A stretch of DNA of 64,000 nucleotides from the NCBI GenBank assembly GCA_963854835.1, contig OY978527.1, positions 16,687,584 through 16,751,583 on the forward strand, read 5' to 3'. A program made the translations under genes and the position numbers. Below the pieces are notes generated by a model. The model was not told the DNA's origin and did no database searches. It worked only from the letters and a program-made list of their open reading frames with translations. Shown here one piece after another: positions 1-14,200 of this stretch (position 1 is the stretch's first letter; every line of letters starts with the position of its first letter). This stretch comes from Megamerina dolium. Taxonomy: Eukaryota; Arthropoda; Insecta; Diptera; Megamerinidae.

Positions 1-190
1 ATGAATCGAATTGAATATTTTATATACAAGATCTGGTCATCGGCTAGTTCATTTTGAAATTACTCGTTTCACTATAAAAAAAAACTCATTGTACGAAATG
101 GATCGTTCTCCAGTTGAATAAATGTTGCAAAATACTGAACATTTATTTCCAAAGTGAATGTTGCTATGTTGTCGAAATAGCACGTAAGCG

Positions 191-1310
191 TATGAGAGCA
201 GTCCCAGAACTACCCGACCTAACAAAGAAAACAACAAATTTGTCTTTATTTCTCAACTTAATCTCCTTTTAGCTCTATACACTTTTCCCAGCGATATTCT
301 ATAGCTTCTATACCTTGTTTATAGAATGAACTGTCTAGCTCATTAAAATAGCCATCTACCGCATACTCCACCTCTGCATTATTTGCAAATCTTCTACCAC
401 CAAGCAATTTTTTCAAATTTGGAAATAGAAAATAATCCGAAGGAGCTAAATCTGGCGAATAAGGTGCCTGCAATTCGAGCTTTAACTCATTGATTTTGGC
501 CATCGCAATCTGTCTTGATGGAAAAACACTTTCTTTTTCGCCAAATGCGACCTCTTTCTTTAATTTCATCACTTAAACGCTGCAACAAATTAGAATAATA
601 CTCGCCGCGGTTGATTGTTTTTCCTTTTTGAAGATAATCAATAAAAATTATCCCATGTACATCCCAAAAAACAGACGCCATAACCTTGCCTGCAGATGGA
701 ACCGTCTTCGCCTTCTTTGGACACGATTCTTCCCTTTCAGTCCACTGTTTTGACTGCTCCTTTGTCTCAGGTGTGGTCCACCACGACCCATGACTCATCC
801 ATGGTTACGAATCGACGCAAAAACTCGGCTTTATTACTGTGAAACAACACCAAACACTCTATAGAAACATCTTCACGACGTTGTTTTTCTTCTATTGAAG
901 TGCGTGTAATTTCACCTAGCTCACGCACCTTCGGCCGGCGATCATCCAATACCATTTTGTGGATTTTCTTAACCATATCTGGCGTAGCTACCTCAATTGA
1001 TCGACCACTACGGTGTTTGTCTTGGCAGCTCGCGCGACCTGCACCCAATTTTTTATGGACGTAAACGAGAGGAATCTAGTTCGACTTTAAGATTCGTTGG
1101 ACTGGGACCTTTCAAATGAAAGTATTGAATTACATAACGGTGACCAATTTTTTCCATGTTTACAAATTCACTGAGCTCGTTAATTTTCGGTGGCTCAAAC
1201 ACATGTGGCCCAACTTAAAACATATGTATGTTTTATAAGGTTGCCACTTTTCACCAAAGTAATTTTTTTTCAAACTAGTAGTTCTGGGTAGTTCTGGGAC
1301 CGCCCTCGTA
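191..1310 (-). mobile_element. DD34D mariner element, copy 1 (TIR to TIR, inactive)
   Basis: A mariner-type DNA transposon of about 1.1 kb, bounded by TA dinucleotides at 191-192 and 1309-1310. The inner ends are imperfect terminal inverted repeats sharing the core GGTCCCAGAACTACCC (left end GCAGTCCCAGAACTACCC). Two more copies with the same ends lie at 23942-25111 and 31247-32443. The transposase reads on the minus strand and is broken. Family assignment rests on the TIRs, the TA flanks and the DD34D-type catalytic context. The subfamily within mariner is not resolved by eye. Confidence 0.93.
246..1157 (-). pseudogene. mariner transposase pseudogene, copy 1
   Basis: This encodes the enzyme that cuts and rejoins the mariner element. 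The likely start is the ATG at 1157, in the same context as in the second copy. Visible landmarks are the first catalytic aspartate in FVTMDESWV, the run SVFWDVHGIIFIDYLQKGK, and the C-terminal APYSPDLAPSDYFLFPNLKK with the third aspartate. A deletion of about 24 bp just after the HQD codons throws the second catalytic aspartate out of frame with the C-terminal part, and other frameshifts separate the N-terminal part. The coding frame is therefore split into at least three pieces (258-572, 487-798 and 767-1048). Mariner transposases are usually about 345 residues; this one cannot make a functional protein. Confidence 0.9.
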
Positions 1311-1380
1311 AGTATGTTGTCAGGAGTTAAATTTTGCAATGTGTCTAGGTTAGGTTATTGTTACCGTTCCTCTAAGAGAT

Positions 1381-1475
1381 GCTCCTTGCGAATGGCAAAA
1401 TCTTGTCGCATCACTTTTCCTGACCTGTGAACAGAAAAGTTTTTCCTGTCTAGAAAAATTGCCAATTGCTCATTC
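1381..1475 (-). repeat. old antisense SINE fragment
   Basis: Read on the minus strand, this stretch aligns by eye to the middle of the tRNA-derived SINE seen complete at 18278-18643. Landmarks are AGCAATTGGCAATT, then GTGATG, then a diverged TTCTGCCGTTCGGAA. It is 5'- and 3'-truncated and many positions differ, so it is an old copy. Confidence 0.6.
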
Positions 1476-1485
1476 GTAAGGAAAA

Positions 1486-3730
1486 ATTTTCGATATTATA
1501 GTTGTCTCTCGGTCAGAACTCGAAGCAAATGTGTTTCACATTGTCTTGTTGATATTTACAATGAATGCATCCGATCTCTCTATTTTTTCAACTCTACTCG
1601 TATTTAAAAAGACTTGAAAACAATCGTTTCCTCTCAATAGTTGAGTAACATAGTATTCGGCTTCGTTATATAGTCCTTCTGTCAATGTTTTCATATTTTC
1701 GATGAGATGTGAGTCGAGTCATTTCAATAATTTTCTCAGTATTTTTGCCAGACTTCTCTATAGTGCTATTTCACTCGGCGTTTCTCTCACACTTTTTTGT
1801 ACTTGTTATTGCCTTTCTTTCTTTGGCTAGGGGATCAATTGCAATAACGACGAGTAATAACTGGAGTAGTATAGTTGGTTTCAACGATGTGCGGATGTTA
1901 ATTTTCTTAATGAAATTTCTCGTTGCTGCACTGATGCTGGCTGCTTTCTTCTGCGTAGTAGCATGAACGACTGAGACCAGCAGTTTTATTTTGCTTCCCG
2001 TTAAGCTGAAGCTCCGTACCAAGTATTTCAGGCGTTGCGACTTTCGAACTTGTTCAGGCTTTTCAGGCTTATCAGGTTTTACAGGCCTTGTAGCCTTTTC
2101 TTGTGTTTCATTGTTGGAAATTTGTGAAACATTCTCTTAAAATATGGTAAGTGATATCAATTCACCTAGAGCTAGTGTTCGAATGGGTTAACTGTCAGAC
2201 GACGCCTGCAAAGCTTGACACAAGTTCGAAATTTGGCTTTTCTGGCTTTTCGGACTTCGGTTATGGAGCAGCATCCATACATTTGCACTACCCTATCATT
2301 CAGGCTTGAGCGCCTAAAGCCGCAAAGCATGTCGCAAACCGTAGATCTCCGATCATAATCACAGCATTTGTATCAATTTTGCTTATTGCTAAAGTCACCG
2401 AAGTGAAAAACCATTCCAACATTAGGCATAATGTACGTTAAGTCAGTGGATCAACTTTAAATTACATTCAATATGAATTGTTCTTTAAATGTAATTTTTC
2501 TTGCACCAGCCTCTTGCTTATTATGATGCTTTCTGCATTATAAGAAACAGTGAAGGAGCAAATCACGCTATGATTCTAATTTGAAGGCCTAACCATGATG
2601 GAAATATGTGATATATGTACATAAATACATTTGAGCAATTCTACTTAAGAAAATCCTTGAAAAATAATGATTTCTTTTACGAGAAAAATTATGCGTAAAA
2701 TCAATTTCAAGAACAATTTATTCTTCGTGCTGAAAAATCAATTTCCGATTGCATTTAGCCACGCATTAAAAAAAGACAGACGGGGATAGGTACGATTCAT
2801 ATGTTCATATATGTATGTATATGAACATGTCATTGGTTTTGTTTCTCTCTGTAATAGTAAAATACATTTATTCTACTTCTCCTAACATTGATGCATGTAC
2901 ATATGTACATAGATATGTTTGTGACTATTCCGATTATATAAATGATGCTTCATGCTGACGTCTCATTGCCTTAAAAAATGTTGAAAAATGTAGATACATA
3001 TTGGGCCCGCATTACACCACAAACCAATCAAAGAAATAACTACATATGTACGTATACCATGAATAAGGTAGAAATTAATTTTAAAAATAAATCAACAATG
3101 CGTCGCAACTAGAGAAAAAATCCAACGCAATAAAAATAAGAATATAAAAATATCCATGAATCAATAAGTGAGTGAGTGCAATATGAGTAGCAGCAACAAG
3201 AATAATAAAAAAAAAAAAAAAATTAAATAAATAAACAACTTAATACATAAGCGCATAGCATAATAGCAACAACAGCAACAAAACACGCACACACAATTTA
3301 TTGAAGGACGGTTAAGCCACTCATGCTCTCTCGCACTCACACTCCCATGCCACCATCTCAAGTCGTCGTCTTACGAGTGCATGCACAATAACAGTATTAA
3401 CAATGTGTGCAAACAATACGAGTGTCAGTTTGAAAAGTCTTGTAAATATATGAATACTTAAAATTACTGAGGATGTTCGGAAGAAATGCAACATATGTGT
3501 TTTTCCATGTTCATTTTATATGGCAACCTCCTTAAGGAGGGAATAGGGTTAACTCGTGTAAAAAAATGTGATTTTTTTTTATGAAACAGTTAAAATCTAT
3601 TTATTAAAACCAATGGTACATTATATGATGACATTTGAAGAATATTGTGTAAAATTTTCATGGAGAAATATTAAAAAATACGGCAATGCCAACAATTTTT
3701 CTGGAACATCTCGAAAAAAAAAGTTGAATT
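1486..3730. other. AT-rich non-coding DNA, no gene seen
   Basis: No recognisable gene or element. The open frames at 1709-1966 (+) and 1771-2022 (-) overlap on opposite strands and have no family resemblance. A short degenerate direct repeat based on TTCAGGCTTT occurs near 2050-2095. An A-rich tract lies at 3206-3235. Confidence 0.6.
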
Positions 3731-3731
3731 G

Positions 3732-4015
3732 CGGTGTCCCTCATAAATCGGTGCTGGATCACCGATCAAAAAATCAAAATTATATCGTTAGATAATTGCT
3801 TTGCTCAGGGTTTTTCGAAATTTCAATTTTTCACTTTTTGGGAACACTTTGAAGTGAAAAACGCGATTTTTTTGCGAAAAAATCGGTTAATTTGTTATTG
3901 TAAAATGACAAATATTAACAAATTTGAAAAAAAAACTCTAGCGTTACTTCGTAAATTGTGTATAGAAAATTTCACAACGATCGGAGCAGTAGTTTTGAAG
4001 TTATGAGGGACACCG
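3732..4015. repeat. 284-bp segment bounded by a 15-bp inverted repeat
   Basis: The sequence CGGTGTCCCTCATAA at 3732-3746 is repeated exactly in inverted orientation at 4001-4015. Just inside the left arm is a small hairpin (ATCGGTG, six-base spacer, CACCGAT). No target duplication is evident. It could be the footprint of a small non-autonomous element or chance plus local duplication. Confidence 0.5.
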
Positions 4016-4537
4016 ACTCTGAAAACGTGAGTTGTGGGAAAAACGCTTTAAAGTTTTGAACACTAAATATTTAGGGATAAAACGGTCAGAAGCGAGTTCT
4101 ATCGGCTTACCTCACACTGAATCATCGATGCCAGGTCCATAAAGAATGTTGCAATCATCCATGATGTCTAAAGCATCTTTTTGCTTATGTCTACAATGAA
4201 TCCTGCCTTCTTTTGTTTGTTTTTCAGCTTCCTGCTCTGCTCGGCCTATACGCATGGAGTCAGTTGATCGTGCGGTATAAAAATAGTCATAACTTCGTCA
4301 ATTTTGATGCGATTGACTTGAAATTTAGATACAGCATTCTTGAGATATTATGAATTCATTAAAAAAAATCGAAAAAAAATTGCTTTTAACCATATTCCAC
4401 CCTTAAGTGCCTGTTTACATTAGATTTTCCATGAACGGTATATCCATGAACGCTGTGTTCACATTAGTGCAATTGCGACGGTTTTATTTCAACTAAAATG
4501 CTACAGTGGAATTGGAATTTTGGAATAAAGTAGGGCT

Positions 4538-4847
4538 GTGCAATTAATCGTTTGTTCAGAAATATTGATTAATCAAAGTAATCGATTAATGAAATATGAA
4601 ATTAATCAAATTATCATGATTTTGATTATTCAAAATAGAAATTATTCTAAATAAATTTTCAAAATATTGATAATATTTTAAATATTTCATAAATAACGAA
4701 AAAATAAACATGAAAATGATTGCGATTAATCAAAATTCTGATTAATCGAATTCAATTCAATTTTGATAAATCATAATTTTGATCAAGCGAATTGGTTTGT
4801 CGAATAATTTGATTAATCATACTTTTTGAACAAACAATTAATCGCAC
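4538..4847. mobile_element. AT-rich MITE with ~38-bp terminal inverted repeats
   Basis: The ends GTGCAATTAATCGTTTGTTC (left) and GTGCGATTAATTGTTTGTTC (right, read inverted) match with few changes and continue to a shared GATTAATCA about 38 bp in. The interior is very AT-rich and full of GATTAATC-like words, so it can fold repeatedly. It has no coding capacity. It is most easily explained as a miniature inverted-repeat transposable element; the superfamily cannot be told because no clear target duplication is visible. Confidence 0.75.
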
Positions 4848-4992
4848 AAAGCTAATATAGAACGCTTCTTATTGATGTTATCGCTTCAACGTTTAAAAAT
4901 TTGTGAGCATAGTTGTCATAATCGGAACACTTTGGATATAGAACATAGCTTGTTGTGCCGGTCTTTCAGGTGTTATTAGAATCGCTATGTAG

Positions 4993-5840
<848 letters not shown>

Positions 5841-8344
5841 TTTTACAATTCTGCTTTTGTTGCGGTACCATTTAGCTCTTCCCGATTTATGATTATTATG
5901 CTTGAAATGACGCAAAATTCCTGTAGTGAAATTGCCTAAAAACACTTTAGATAAAAGTGTACGGTGAAAAAGTCGAACTACCAGAGCTTTTATGCTATAA
6001 AGACAATAAATATATTACATTCCTTTCGGAAAATGCAAAAATTACAATATATAAAAAAAAAAATACACATTATTATTAGCTTCGCTTAAATGTGAAGTGA
6101 CCTGAGTTGTAAGGTTGTAAAGTAAGAAACAGCACTATTAAGAATAAGCACTGTAATGTGCGTGGGAAATTTCAACTACATGTCAAATTATTATAAATAT
6201 AAACAAAACGAAGCAACGAAATTAAGCAAGTGCAAGTAAAATTTTATTTGAAATAAATTAATATATTTATCAAAGATACCGCAGAATTGCTTATTTTTTG
6301 TTCGATTTCGTTTACAAATTTCACAAACAACCATATATGACATCAGCATTGTTAAGTAGCTAAAGGGAGATTATAAGCGAGTTGGTGTTCTTTTGCAACT
6401 CAATTACAAAAGAATGTGGCTATTATTATGTCTGAAGAGGATTAAAAATCAATACTGAATATGTTTCGGAAAACTTAAGTACATACACAGTCGAATTTAT
6501 TTCACCATATTTTTCAAACATACCTCGTTCGAGTACACACTGTTGCTATTGGGTAGCATAAGTGTAGCAGAAGAAGAGTAGAAACAATTCTTACATCGAC
6601 AATCGTTCAGAAAATTTCCCAAAATAGTGGTGAAGTTGAAATGCAAAGAACAAAATTATATAAATATGTACACACAATAGGCTCATTTCAACAAAAATAC
6701 ACAAAAATAATAATAATAACAACAACATAACAAAAATAACAATAATATTACATTATCATTTTATATCGAATCGAGTTGAGTAGGCATAGTCGTAGCAGTC
6801 ATAAGTACGATATGTAGTAGTAGCGACGACCACAGTAATTCGATACTGATAATGCTAAGCAGAAGAAAAGAAGCCTATAAAGGAAACAATATCAATAAAG
6901 GAAATGATAATGAATAATTGAGTAAGTAAATGGAATAAAGTATAGATATACTCGTCTAATATAAATATGTAAGTATGCAGTACGTATGTATACTCAATCA
7001 GAGGTCAAAAGGGACGCTGGACAAAGAAAAAAAAATATTTTTCAAATAATAAAAATAAAAATAAAATGCATAAAACTACAATATACTCGTAAGGTAAGAA
7101 CAAGCCAATAGAAATGCTGATAAAAATCAAGGGTAGCCATCGTTTAATAGTGAAAAACCTCATTAAATCGTAAAACGGATGTTAAAAGTCATTGCGGTCG
7201 CTATTATTATTTACAATGAGGTTAAGGAGAACATGCTTATGTATGTATATATGTATATGTATATGGATATGCACACAAGCGCGTACATATGTATCGTATA
7301 TTTAATATTATTGAAAATGAACTAAAAGGGTTACTCATCGACACTATTTGTAATCAAAAAAGGCCGATCGAAATTCTTTTCTAAAAACTTGAAATGAACG
7401 AACAACTGAGAAAAAAAGTGCAACAGTAATATTGAAGGTGATGTTGGTGGTAGCTGATAGAGGAGTGACATCTAGGTTGTCAATCTTCCTCAAATGAGAA
7501 TTTGGTGAGAGTCAGTAATTCAGCTGATTGTTCAGTCGTTAATGGAGTATCTGAATTAATGCTAAGCGCCATATGCTAAGCATCACTATGATGATGTGAA
7601 TATTTCAATCAGACTACTCTGCAAACAAGTAGCAGACCAGAATTTTGGTCCACTGAATCTGTAGTCGAATTTCACCATCACTACAAACTATGGTTTTTGG
7701 TGTTAGAATAAAATGTGGGGCTGATAATGGAGATCTGATCAGAGATTCTGTTTCAGCGACTCACAATCGTGAGCTGTCACAGACCCACAACAATAATATA
7801 AAAAGAATGTCCGGTGGGTCGCTGAATAATTTTGTAGGCTTCTAAGAGTAAGAAGAAACCCGAGGGTGATGGAGGAAATTCGATAGCGGGTTCGGCTTCA
7901 AGAATGCCAAATTCATAGGATATAACTAAGAACTCTGGTGCCCAAACGAAGAAGAATGGTAGAATCAGACTCCCTGGATTCAATTGGAACCCTTAAATGC
8001 AAGGAATCCCTTTATGAGATGTTCGAACAGCTCAAAATTCATCTCGTAAAGATGCTGACGCACCGGGATATATAAAGGTACGTAGAAGCTGACAATTCGG
8101 TAAGAAATTGCATTTTGTTTGACTTTTTTCCATAAGGAGAGCACCAGTAACTCAACGGCAACTTCCAAAATTCCCTTAGCATCAGATGCGGTACAAAAGC
8201 CTAACTCTAGATGTGCAATTAAACGCTCGTATATCTTGGATCTATAAAAACACAAACGAACTACTCTTACCGTATTATTGTGTGTAATAAACTTAGTATC
8301 ACAATCGTTGTAATTTGGCTTAAGTCCCCGTTTTGATGTAATCT
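5841..8344. other. AT-rich non-coding DNA, no gene seen
   Basis: No gene is supported. Apart from one dispersed repeat at 6297-6425 (separate entry), the stretch holds short AT-rich simple repeats (for example 6700-6760) and TATGTATATATG-like words. The open frames at 7777-7983 and 7980-8255 (-) show no known domain. Confidence 0.6.
6297..6425 (+). repeat. dispersed repeat matching 55803-55918
   Basis: The words GATTTCGTTTACAAATTTCA, TTATAAGCGAGTTGGTG and TTACAAAAGAATG occur in the same order and spacing at 55803-55918. This is a diverged copy of an unnamed repeat; no ends are defined. Confidence 0.75.
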
Positions 8345-8695
8345 AACCTTCCGAACAATATTGGCCGAGTTACTCTTCCAGTATAGCTACGCGTATTAAA
8401 TTTGGGGATTCGATTCTTCGATTATTCGAAGTGAGCTAAGCCGGTTCCATTCTTGGTTCAACCGTATGTTTTCCGAAAGTTGATTTTCATGTTGCCACCG
8501 TTGAAATTGGTCGGTTACAAAAGAGAGAGAGCTGCCACGAGCAATTTCAGAAATTCAAAACCAATTGCCTGCTATTGAGAGATGGTTACCGTTTGAAAAT
8601 AGTGCTAAAAAATATAATAGCATTGAAAATAGAACCCATAACCTTGTGCGCGCAGTGGATCAACCCACTAACCACAGCGTTACGATAAAAATTTG
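8345..8695 (-). repeat. old antisense SINE, near full length
   Basis: On the minus strand the tRNA-like head is recognisable (GCTGTGGTTAGTGGGTTG, then a degraded B box near GGGTTC). It is followed by GGCAATTGG and, further on, GGAACCGGCTTAG and GGAAGAGTAACTCGGCCAAT. Order and spacing match the SINE at 18278-18643, but divergence is high, so this insertion is old. Confidence 0.7.
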
Positions 8696-9802
8696 AACTA
8701 TGGCAAATCCTTCCTTCTAAACCATTTGGAATTTCGGAGGAATTGAAGCAATTGTTTGTAAAATACCAACTTAGTTATGGAGTTTTGTTTGCAAGAATCA
8801 ATGCATCAGGATTAACACAGTTTCGTGAGAGAAGTCGTAATCTGACCGCATTTCTATGAATAATACAGCACTTCATCATCATGGACAACGTTTTGGGACT
8901 ATATTTCATCCCACCCGAAAGCATTTTGGTCTTTCGAGTCTGATTAACAAATTAAATTCTAACTATTTTGACCAGACTTCATACTGAACTTGAATTATTT
9001 GAAGATGGCCTCAATTATTTAAAAAAAAAAAAAACACATAAAACGAACTTTTTTGCTTGTCAATAAAATTTCTAAAACAACTTCATTCAATACTGAATAT
9101 CAATGCCGTTTTAAAATGATAACGATTTGCATTAATTAAAAATTATTTCAATCGTGGTATAATACAACTCATTGACCCATTAAATGCAAAACGGAATGCT
9201 TGAAAATTTTATGTCATTGATAAATTAGCTGATATGATTAGCAAATATGTTAATAGCTGAATGAAGACCAGCAACAATATTATTTAAAAAAAAACCAAAC
9301 AAACAAACAATATACAATAAAAAGCGAAAGCAAAACAAAAAAGAAAAAAAAAAAGAAGAGGAATACACCTGAACTTCCCACAAATTCACACACCTGACAG
9401 ATACTTAACATTGACTTTGACTGTGTTCAATGCAATTGAGCAATGACGTAAAAATTGATTCTCATATAACTACTTATTCTCATTCGCCCACATAAAACGT
9501 TATCTCACACACACACACACCCTCTCTCTTTCTCTCACACTACCTCTTTCTCACAATTAATTATTATTTTACGCTCTTTTGCACCTAAGTACTCACTGTG
9601 TTGCTGTGTATTGACGACTACTTAGTACCTGACATTATAAAAGAAGTTTATCATTATACTCTCATAATGTACTTATTAAATGCTGTCAAGGCAATGTGAT
9701 GACACCTATACTTATGTATGTATGTATGTATACGCTCTATATGCGATTGTGAATATCAGGCATAATAGAGAAAATGTTACATGTCACTCAAATTAATATC
9801 TA
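8696..9802. other. non-coding DNA with simple repeats
   Basis: No gene seen. It contains A-rich runs (9020-9035, 9280-9360), a CA/CT-rich segment at 9509-9560 and an (ATGT)n run near 9716-9731. Confidence 0.6.
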
Positions 9803-10462
9803 TAGCGGAGGCCGTTTGAAAAGTTTATGCAGCGGAAATGGGAAATCAGCTTTATTGTATCTAAGTTGAACATATTTTTTCCCAGCTATGTTTCAATTGA
9901 CAGTTGATTTTGGAGAGATGTTCCTGAAAAACTCAAAATATTAATTTTTTTTTAGGGAAAACGCTATTTACGCATATTTCTTTTGAGGTCGGGGAACAGA
10001 TGGAGTTAAAATGGAGACAAATCTGTTTAGAAGTAAAGTTCTTTCTAGTAACATATAGCGCAATTGCTTCAATTTGACCAATAAAATAATACTTTTGGAG
10101 CCAGGTCATTCCCCTGATGAAATGCTATAATCTCTTCTACAACCGCAGTATTTTATCACGGATTTTCTCATTCAACAGGTTCCAATAATGCTCTACTGAT
10201 ATGTGGTTATACATCGGAGCCAAAGGAAGACGCATCTGGCTAATAGATCAAGTCTGGTGAAAAGGATGATTAGTTAAGCATTTCGTGGTGTAATTCCTTG
10301 AATTCGCAAAGCCGTTTCAAGAATATTTTTGAGAGGCAGTGCAGGGATAGCTCTATTTTAGCTATCAGCTATTTTGAGCTTTAGCTATTTTGACAGATCA
10401 AATTGAAATTTCATATGAATTCACTAACATTGCTACATGAACTTTTCAACCAGCCAAGAGTA
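9803..10462. mobile_element. TIR-bounded DNA transposon remnant, family unknown
   Basis: Near the left end, GGCCGTTTGAAAAGTTTATG (starting 9810) matches, in inverted orientation, GGCTGGTTGAAAAGTTCATG near the right end (10436-10455). Both are flanked by TA. The ~660-bp interior has no open transposase frame, and I do not recognise conserved residues on either strand. The TA flanks fit the Tc1/mariner group, but the assignment is tentative. Confidence 0.55.
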
Positions 10463-10739
10463 TGCTAGCATATAATACTTAAGTAATAAAAATTAAACCA
10501 TAATTATATGTCATAGTTTTGATGATAAAACGAAAGTACAATAAAATAAAAGCGAAAAAAGTGAAATACCAACAGTAAAGAATTGCATATAAAGTATGTA
10601 AAGGTAAAATAATGTGGATCAAAGCGTATGGAACAAAATTTTGGTTTAGCGAAAAACATAGAATTTGAGTGATTTGAAACAGGAAAAAGAAAATCCAGAT
10701 TTGCGACTGCCAACTTTTTAGTTTTTATAGCTATTATAA

Positions 10740-11230
10740 ATGCAATCGTTTTGCAAGGGAGCCCGCATAGAGCGCGGTGATAACAGGTAAATACATATGT
10801 TCGGAAAAAACATTGATAAGAAAAAAATAATTAAGGTCATTCAAATATTTCAATGCTCTAGAGGTGAATAGAGGTCCCCTAAATGGATGGGGACAGCAGT
10901 CCAGTATGTTCAGAGGAAATATTGGGTTGGGCAAATGTTGGTCATACATTTTATCATTCTAATGGCGATCACTGGACATCTACGCCGATAATTGTCCATT
11001 TTCATATGGTTTTGTGTTTACTTTATATGGGAGCCCCCTTAATGGGCGAAGATAGAGGTTATTTTTCCTCCTCAACAATTCCTTCAAACGAACTTGTATT
11101 TTATCTCCACCACTGAAGAGGGTTTCATACAAATTGGACGCAAAATATCTGAAAAGCGACATATAATCTTATAGCTGCGCCAAAATCAGACCTAAATTAA
11201 CGAAATGTATGACCGACCCTCCATAATTTC
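10740..11230 (+). repeat. family 1 dispersed repeat units
   Basis: Units are recognised by GGTCATACATTTTATC, TTTATATGGGAGCCCCCTTA and ATGTTCAGAGGAAATATTGG. The last part (about 11160-11230) appears to be in the opposite orientation, ending ATGTATGACCGACCC. No coding function. Confidence 0.7.
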
Positions 11231-14200
11231 CCCCCCAAAGGTCTCCCTGGAAGATTCTTAATTCATATTTCCATTTTTTCTGAGTGCTTTCCTACAAAAT
11301 TGATGATCTTGTAAAAAAAATTAAAATAGCGGGCCCATGTCTTGAATTTATGTTTGCTTTCTTGGAATGATTATGATGCAAAATTTAACCCTCCTTTATG
11401 TACATACATATATTCTTACATATATGTACATATGTACATAAGCACGCAAACATGCGAATAAACAATGTACTAAAGTTGTCAATAATGACAGAAACAGCAA
11501 TACAATAACCAAATGCCAAATTAGGTTGACAAAACATTAAAAAAATGGAAGAAAAAGAGGAGAGTTTTTTTCTCCTCTCATTCTCAACCTCAGGAATATA
11601 CTAAAACAAAATTAATTATTACCTACCTACTTGTTTAATTTATATGGAGAAAATTATGTTAAAGCGTAACAAAGCGATTCGAAACGATGAGAAGTTTCTT
11701 CGTTTTGTTTTGATGATTTATTTTGTACTTTTTCATTCGAATTAATTTATTTAAATTTCTACACGAAATGAAGTTGATAATTTTAACACAATAAAAACAA
11801 GAATGTGTTATTTGCTCAATCGTGTGAATGTCACTCATGGTAATCATATGCACATAGTCGCATGTAATCGAACAATAGCTGTGTGATATATACATAGACG
11901 TGATAATTTTTTTTTTCTCTTTTAAATTGGAGCATAGGGCCTCCGTGATAAAATATGATGTTACAATATTCTGTGATAAAATTAAATATCCGACTATCAA
12001 TTTTGTAAATGTTATAGCAGAGCGTTCTTAGTGAAAATAATCCAAATTGTAAGAAGTTAGTAGAATTTTGGAATTTTGCTGATATTGAAAGTTTAGCAAT
12101 GAACTGAAAAAGTAGATAATATTAAATTTTATTTCTTCTCAGAGAAAATATTGTTTAAAAAAATATCAATTGATCGATTTTGTTAATTTGGTCAAAATAT
12201 TGAGAGACGATGGCCACCGAAATAAATGATATTTATCAAATTACGGCTGTTGTTCAAATTTTCAGCCAACTGAATTCTTAAATTTTTATTTGACAGCTAT
12301 TCAAAATGCAGAATGCAGAACCTAACTTCATACTGTTGGAATATTTCAATGACAATTTGAGAAACAATATCCAAATTTGATGAAAACCCCTATTGTTTTC
12401 TTGCTGGCTACCATCAAGATTTCTTGAAAAAATCGCATGACAGTGCGATATAAAATATTCAAAGTTTATACAAAAAGTTGACAATACTGACTTCCCACTG
12501 AACAACACATACGGTTCATGTGGTTGTGCGGTGCGTGCCGTAATTCAATCACGAAACATCGTACAATTGGTATTTTTATCACGAAGTTCAAAAATCATTT
12601 TATCTGTCGTGTTGGCAATATCGATATGTAAGGTTTCGTGAATGTTCAGTGTGGACAATGCAGAAACGATTCGGGTTCTTGTCAATGTTTCGGGTCCTGA
12701 TAGATTGTCAAACTGCAATATTTGGATGCCGAAGTAGTCATATGAATAAAATCGACGTCTATTATTGAAGTCTAGAGTAATGCAGTGTTTTGGTTGAAAA
12801 TTACACTTTAGTCGATTATCTCTGATAACTTGGATTATATTATATTGAGTTTGAAAGATAACATTTCAGAGAATATTTTTTATAAAAAAAAAGTGCATTG
12901 TTGCAAAGTTATACGTAAATTCGATGAATTTTTAAGTTTTACTTCCATAGACAAAAAACGGGTACATGAGTAAAATTCTACAGGTTATGGACAACATGCT
13001 ATATCAATACATGCGGTACAACGTTGATTTGAACGATTTCGTTCTGGAGGTTTCAATGTCAAAAATGCACATCATATCGATACGTATGTGCTGATTCTGA
13101 AACAATGAGTCATGTACAATAGATCATATTTGACAATATGCAGCTAAAACCTTCATGAAAGCGATGATCGGAAGCGGCAGACGCAATCGCAAAGCCAGGG
13201 GACTGGAAGTTAGTTATTTATTACAAGCGGCAACAGCCTGGCCAAACGATCAATTTTTGCTTTACTGCGAACAACTAATACGAACAATAACGAAGAGGAA
13301 AACCAGGATTGTCGAAAAGTTGAGGTCTTATTGTTGCTCGGGACAACGCGAAACCACATACAAAATTGTTATCTAAAATTTACAATGAAAACTAAGTATT
13401 ACAGACGTTTTGCAAAGATGGAATCATTCGACAATCGACACCACTGATTAGTATTTTTATTAATTGCGTTTATAGAAAGTAATAAAAATAAACACCTCGG
13501 CTTAACAAATAACGTTGCTGACCTAGTATATAATAAAAAAATTGATTTTTTTTTAATTCCATGAATTAGGATACAAATTGCTTCTAAATTCATTATAGAT
13601 TGTAGATCTTGTCCCTGAGCGATATATTCTGCGACGAAAAAAAAATAGTTGTGCTTCCAATGAAATGGTTCTCACTGAAACAAATATAAATTTTAATAGA
13701 TGGAAGAAGTCGATTTATTTAGAAAAAAAATTTTTTTTTTTTTTGGTTCAGAAGGTATTCATAAATAGTTCTGCTCGATGCTAAGAATATATCATATGAC
13801 CCTCATAGCAAAAATGTAGTATCTACAAGAGCAACAAATGTATGAAGGAGAACAACTGTTAAGCAAAACGGCATGTGGTTAAAAGAGATAAGAAACAAAA
13901 AACAACGTACAATAATTTTTCTCTCACCATTTTGGTTGTCGATTTTTCGTTTCGTATATTTCTTTACATTTTTTATTTTTAATATGTTTTTTACGATTTC
14001 AAGTGCACATACTATGTTTTAAAAGATTATATACATACATATGTATGCATGCTCATAGTATAGCAGTGGTATGAAAAATTTGTGGTCTCCATAAATGTTC
14101 AATTGCTTCATGTCCATATACGAGTATATCGTAAATAATTTGACTTGTGGTTGATTTCATGCAGCGAGCAAGTAAATACTTTACAATTGCATAGTGTTGT

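Noticed and set aside
1709..2022. Hydrophobic open frames on both strands
   Set aside because: They overlap on opposite strands, have no family resemblance, and lie in AT-rich non-coding DNA.
11659..12000. 113-codon open frame (-)
   Set aside because: AT-driven composition and no similarity to any family I know.
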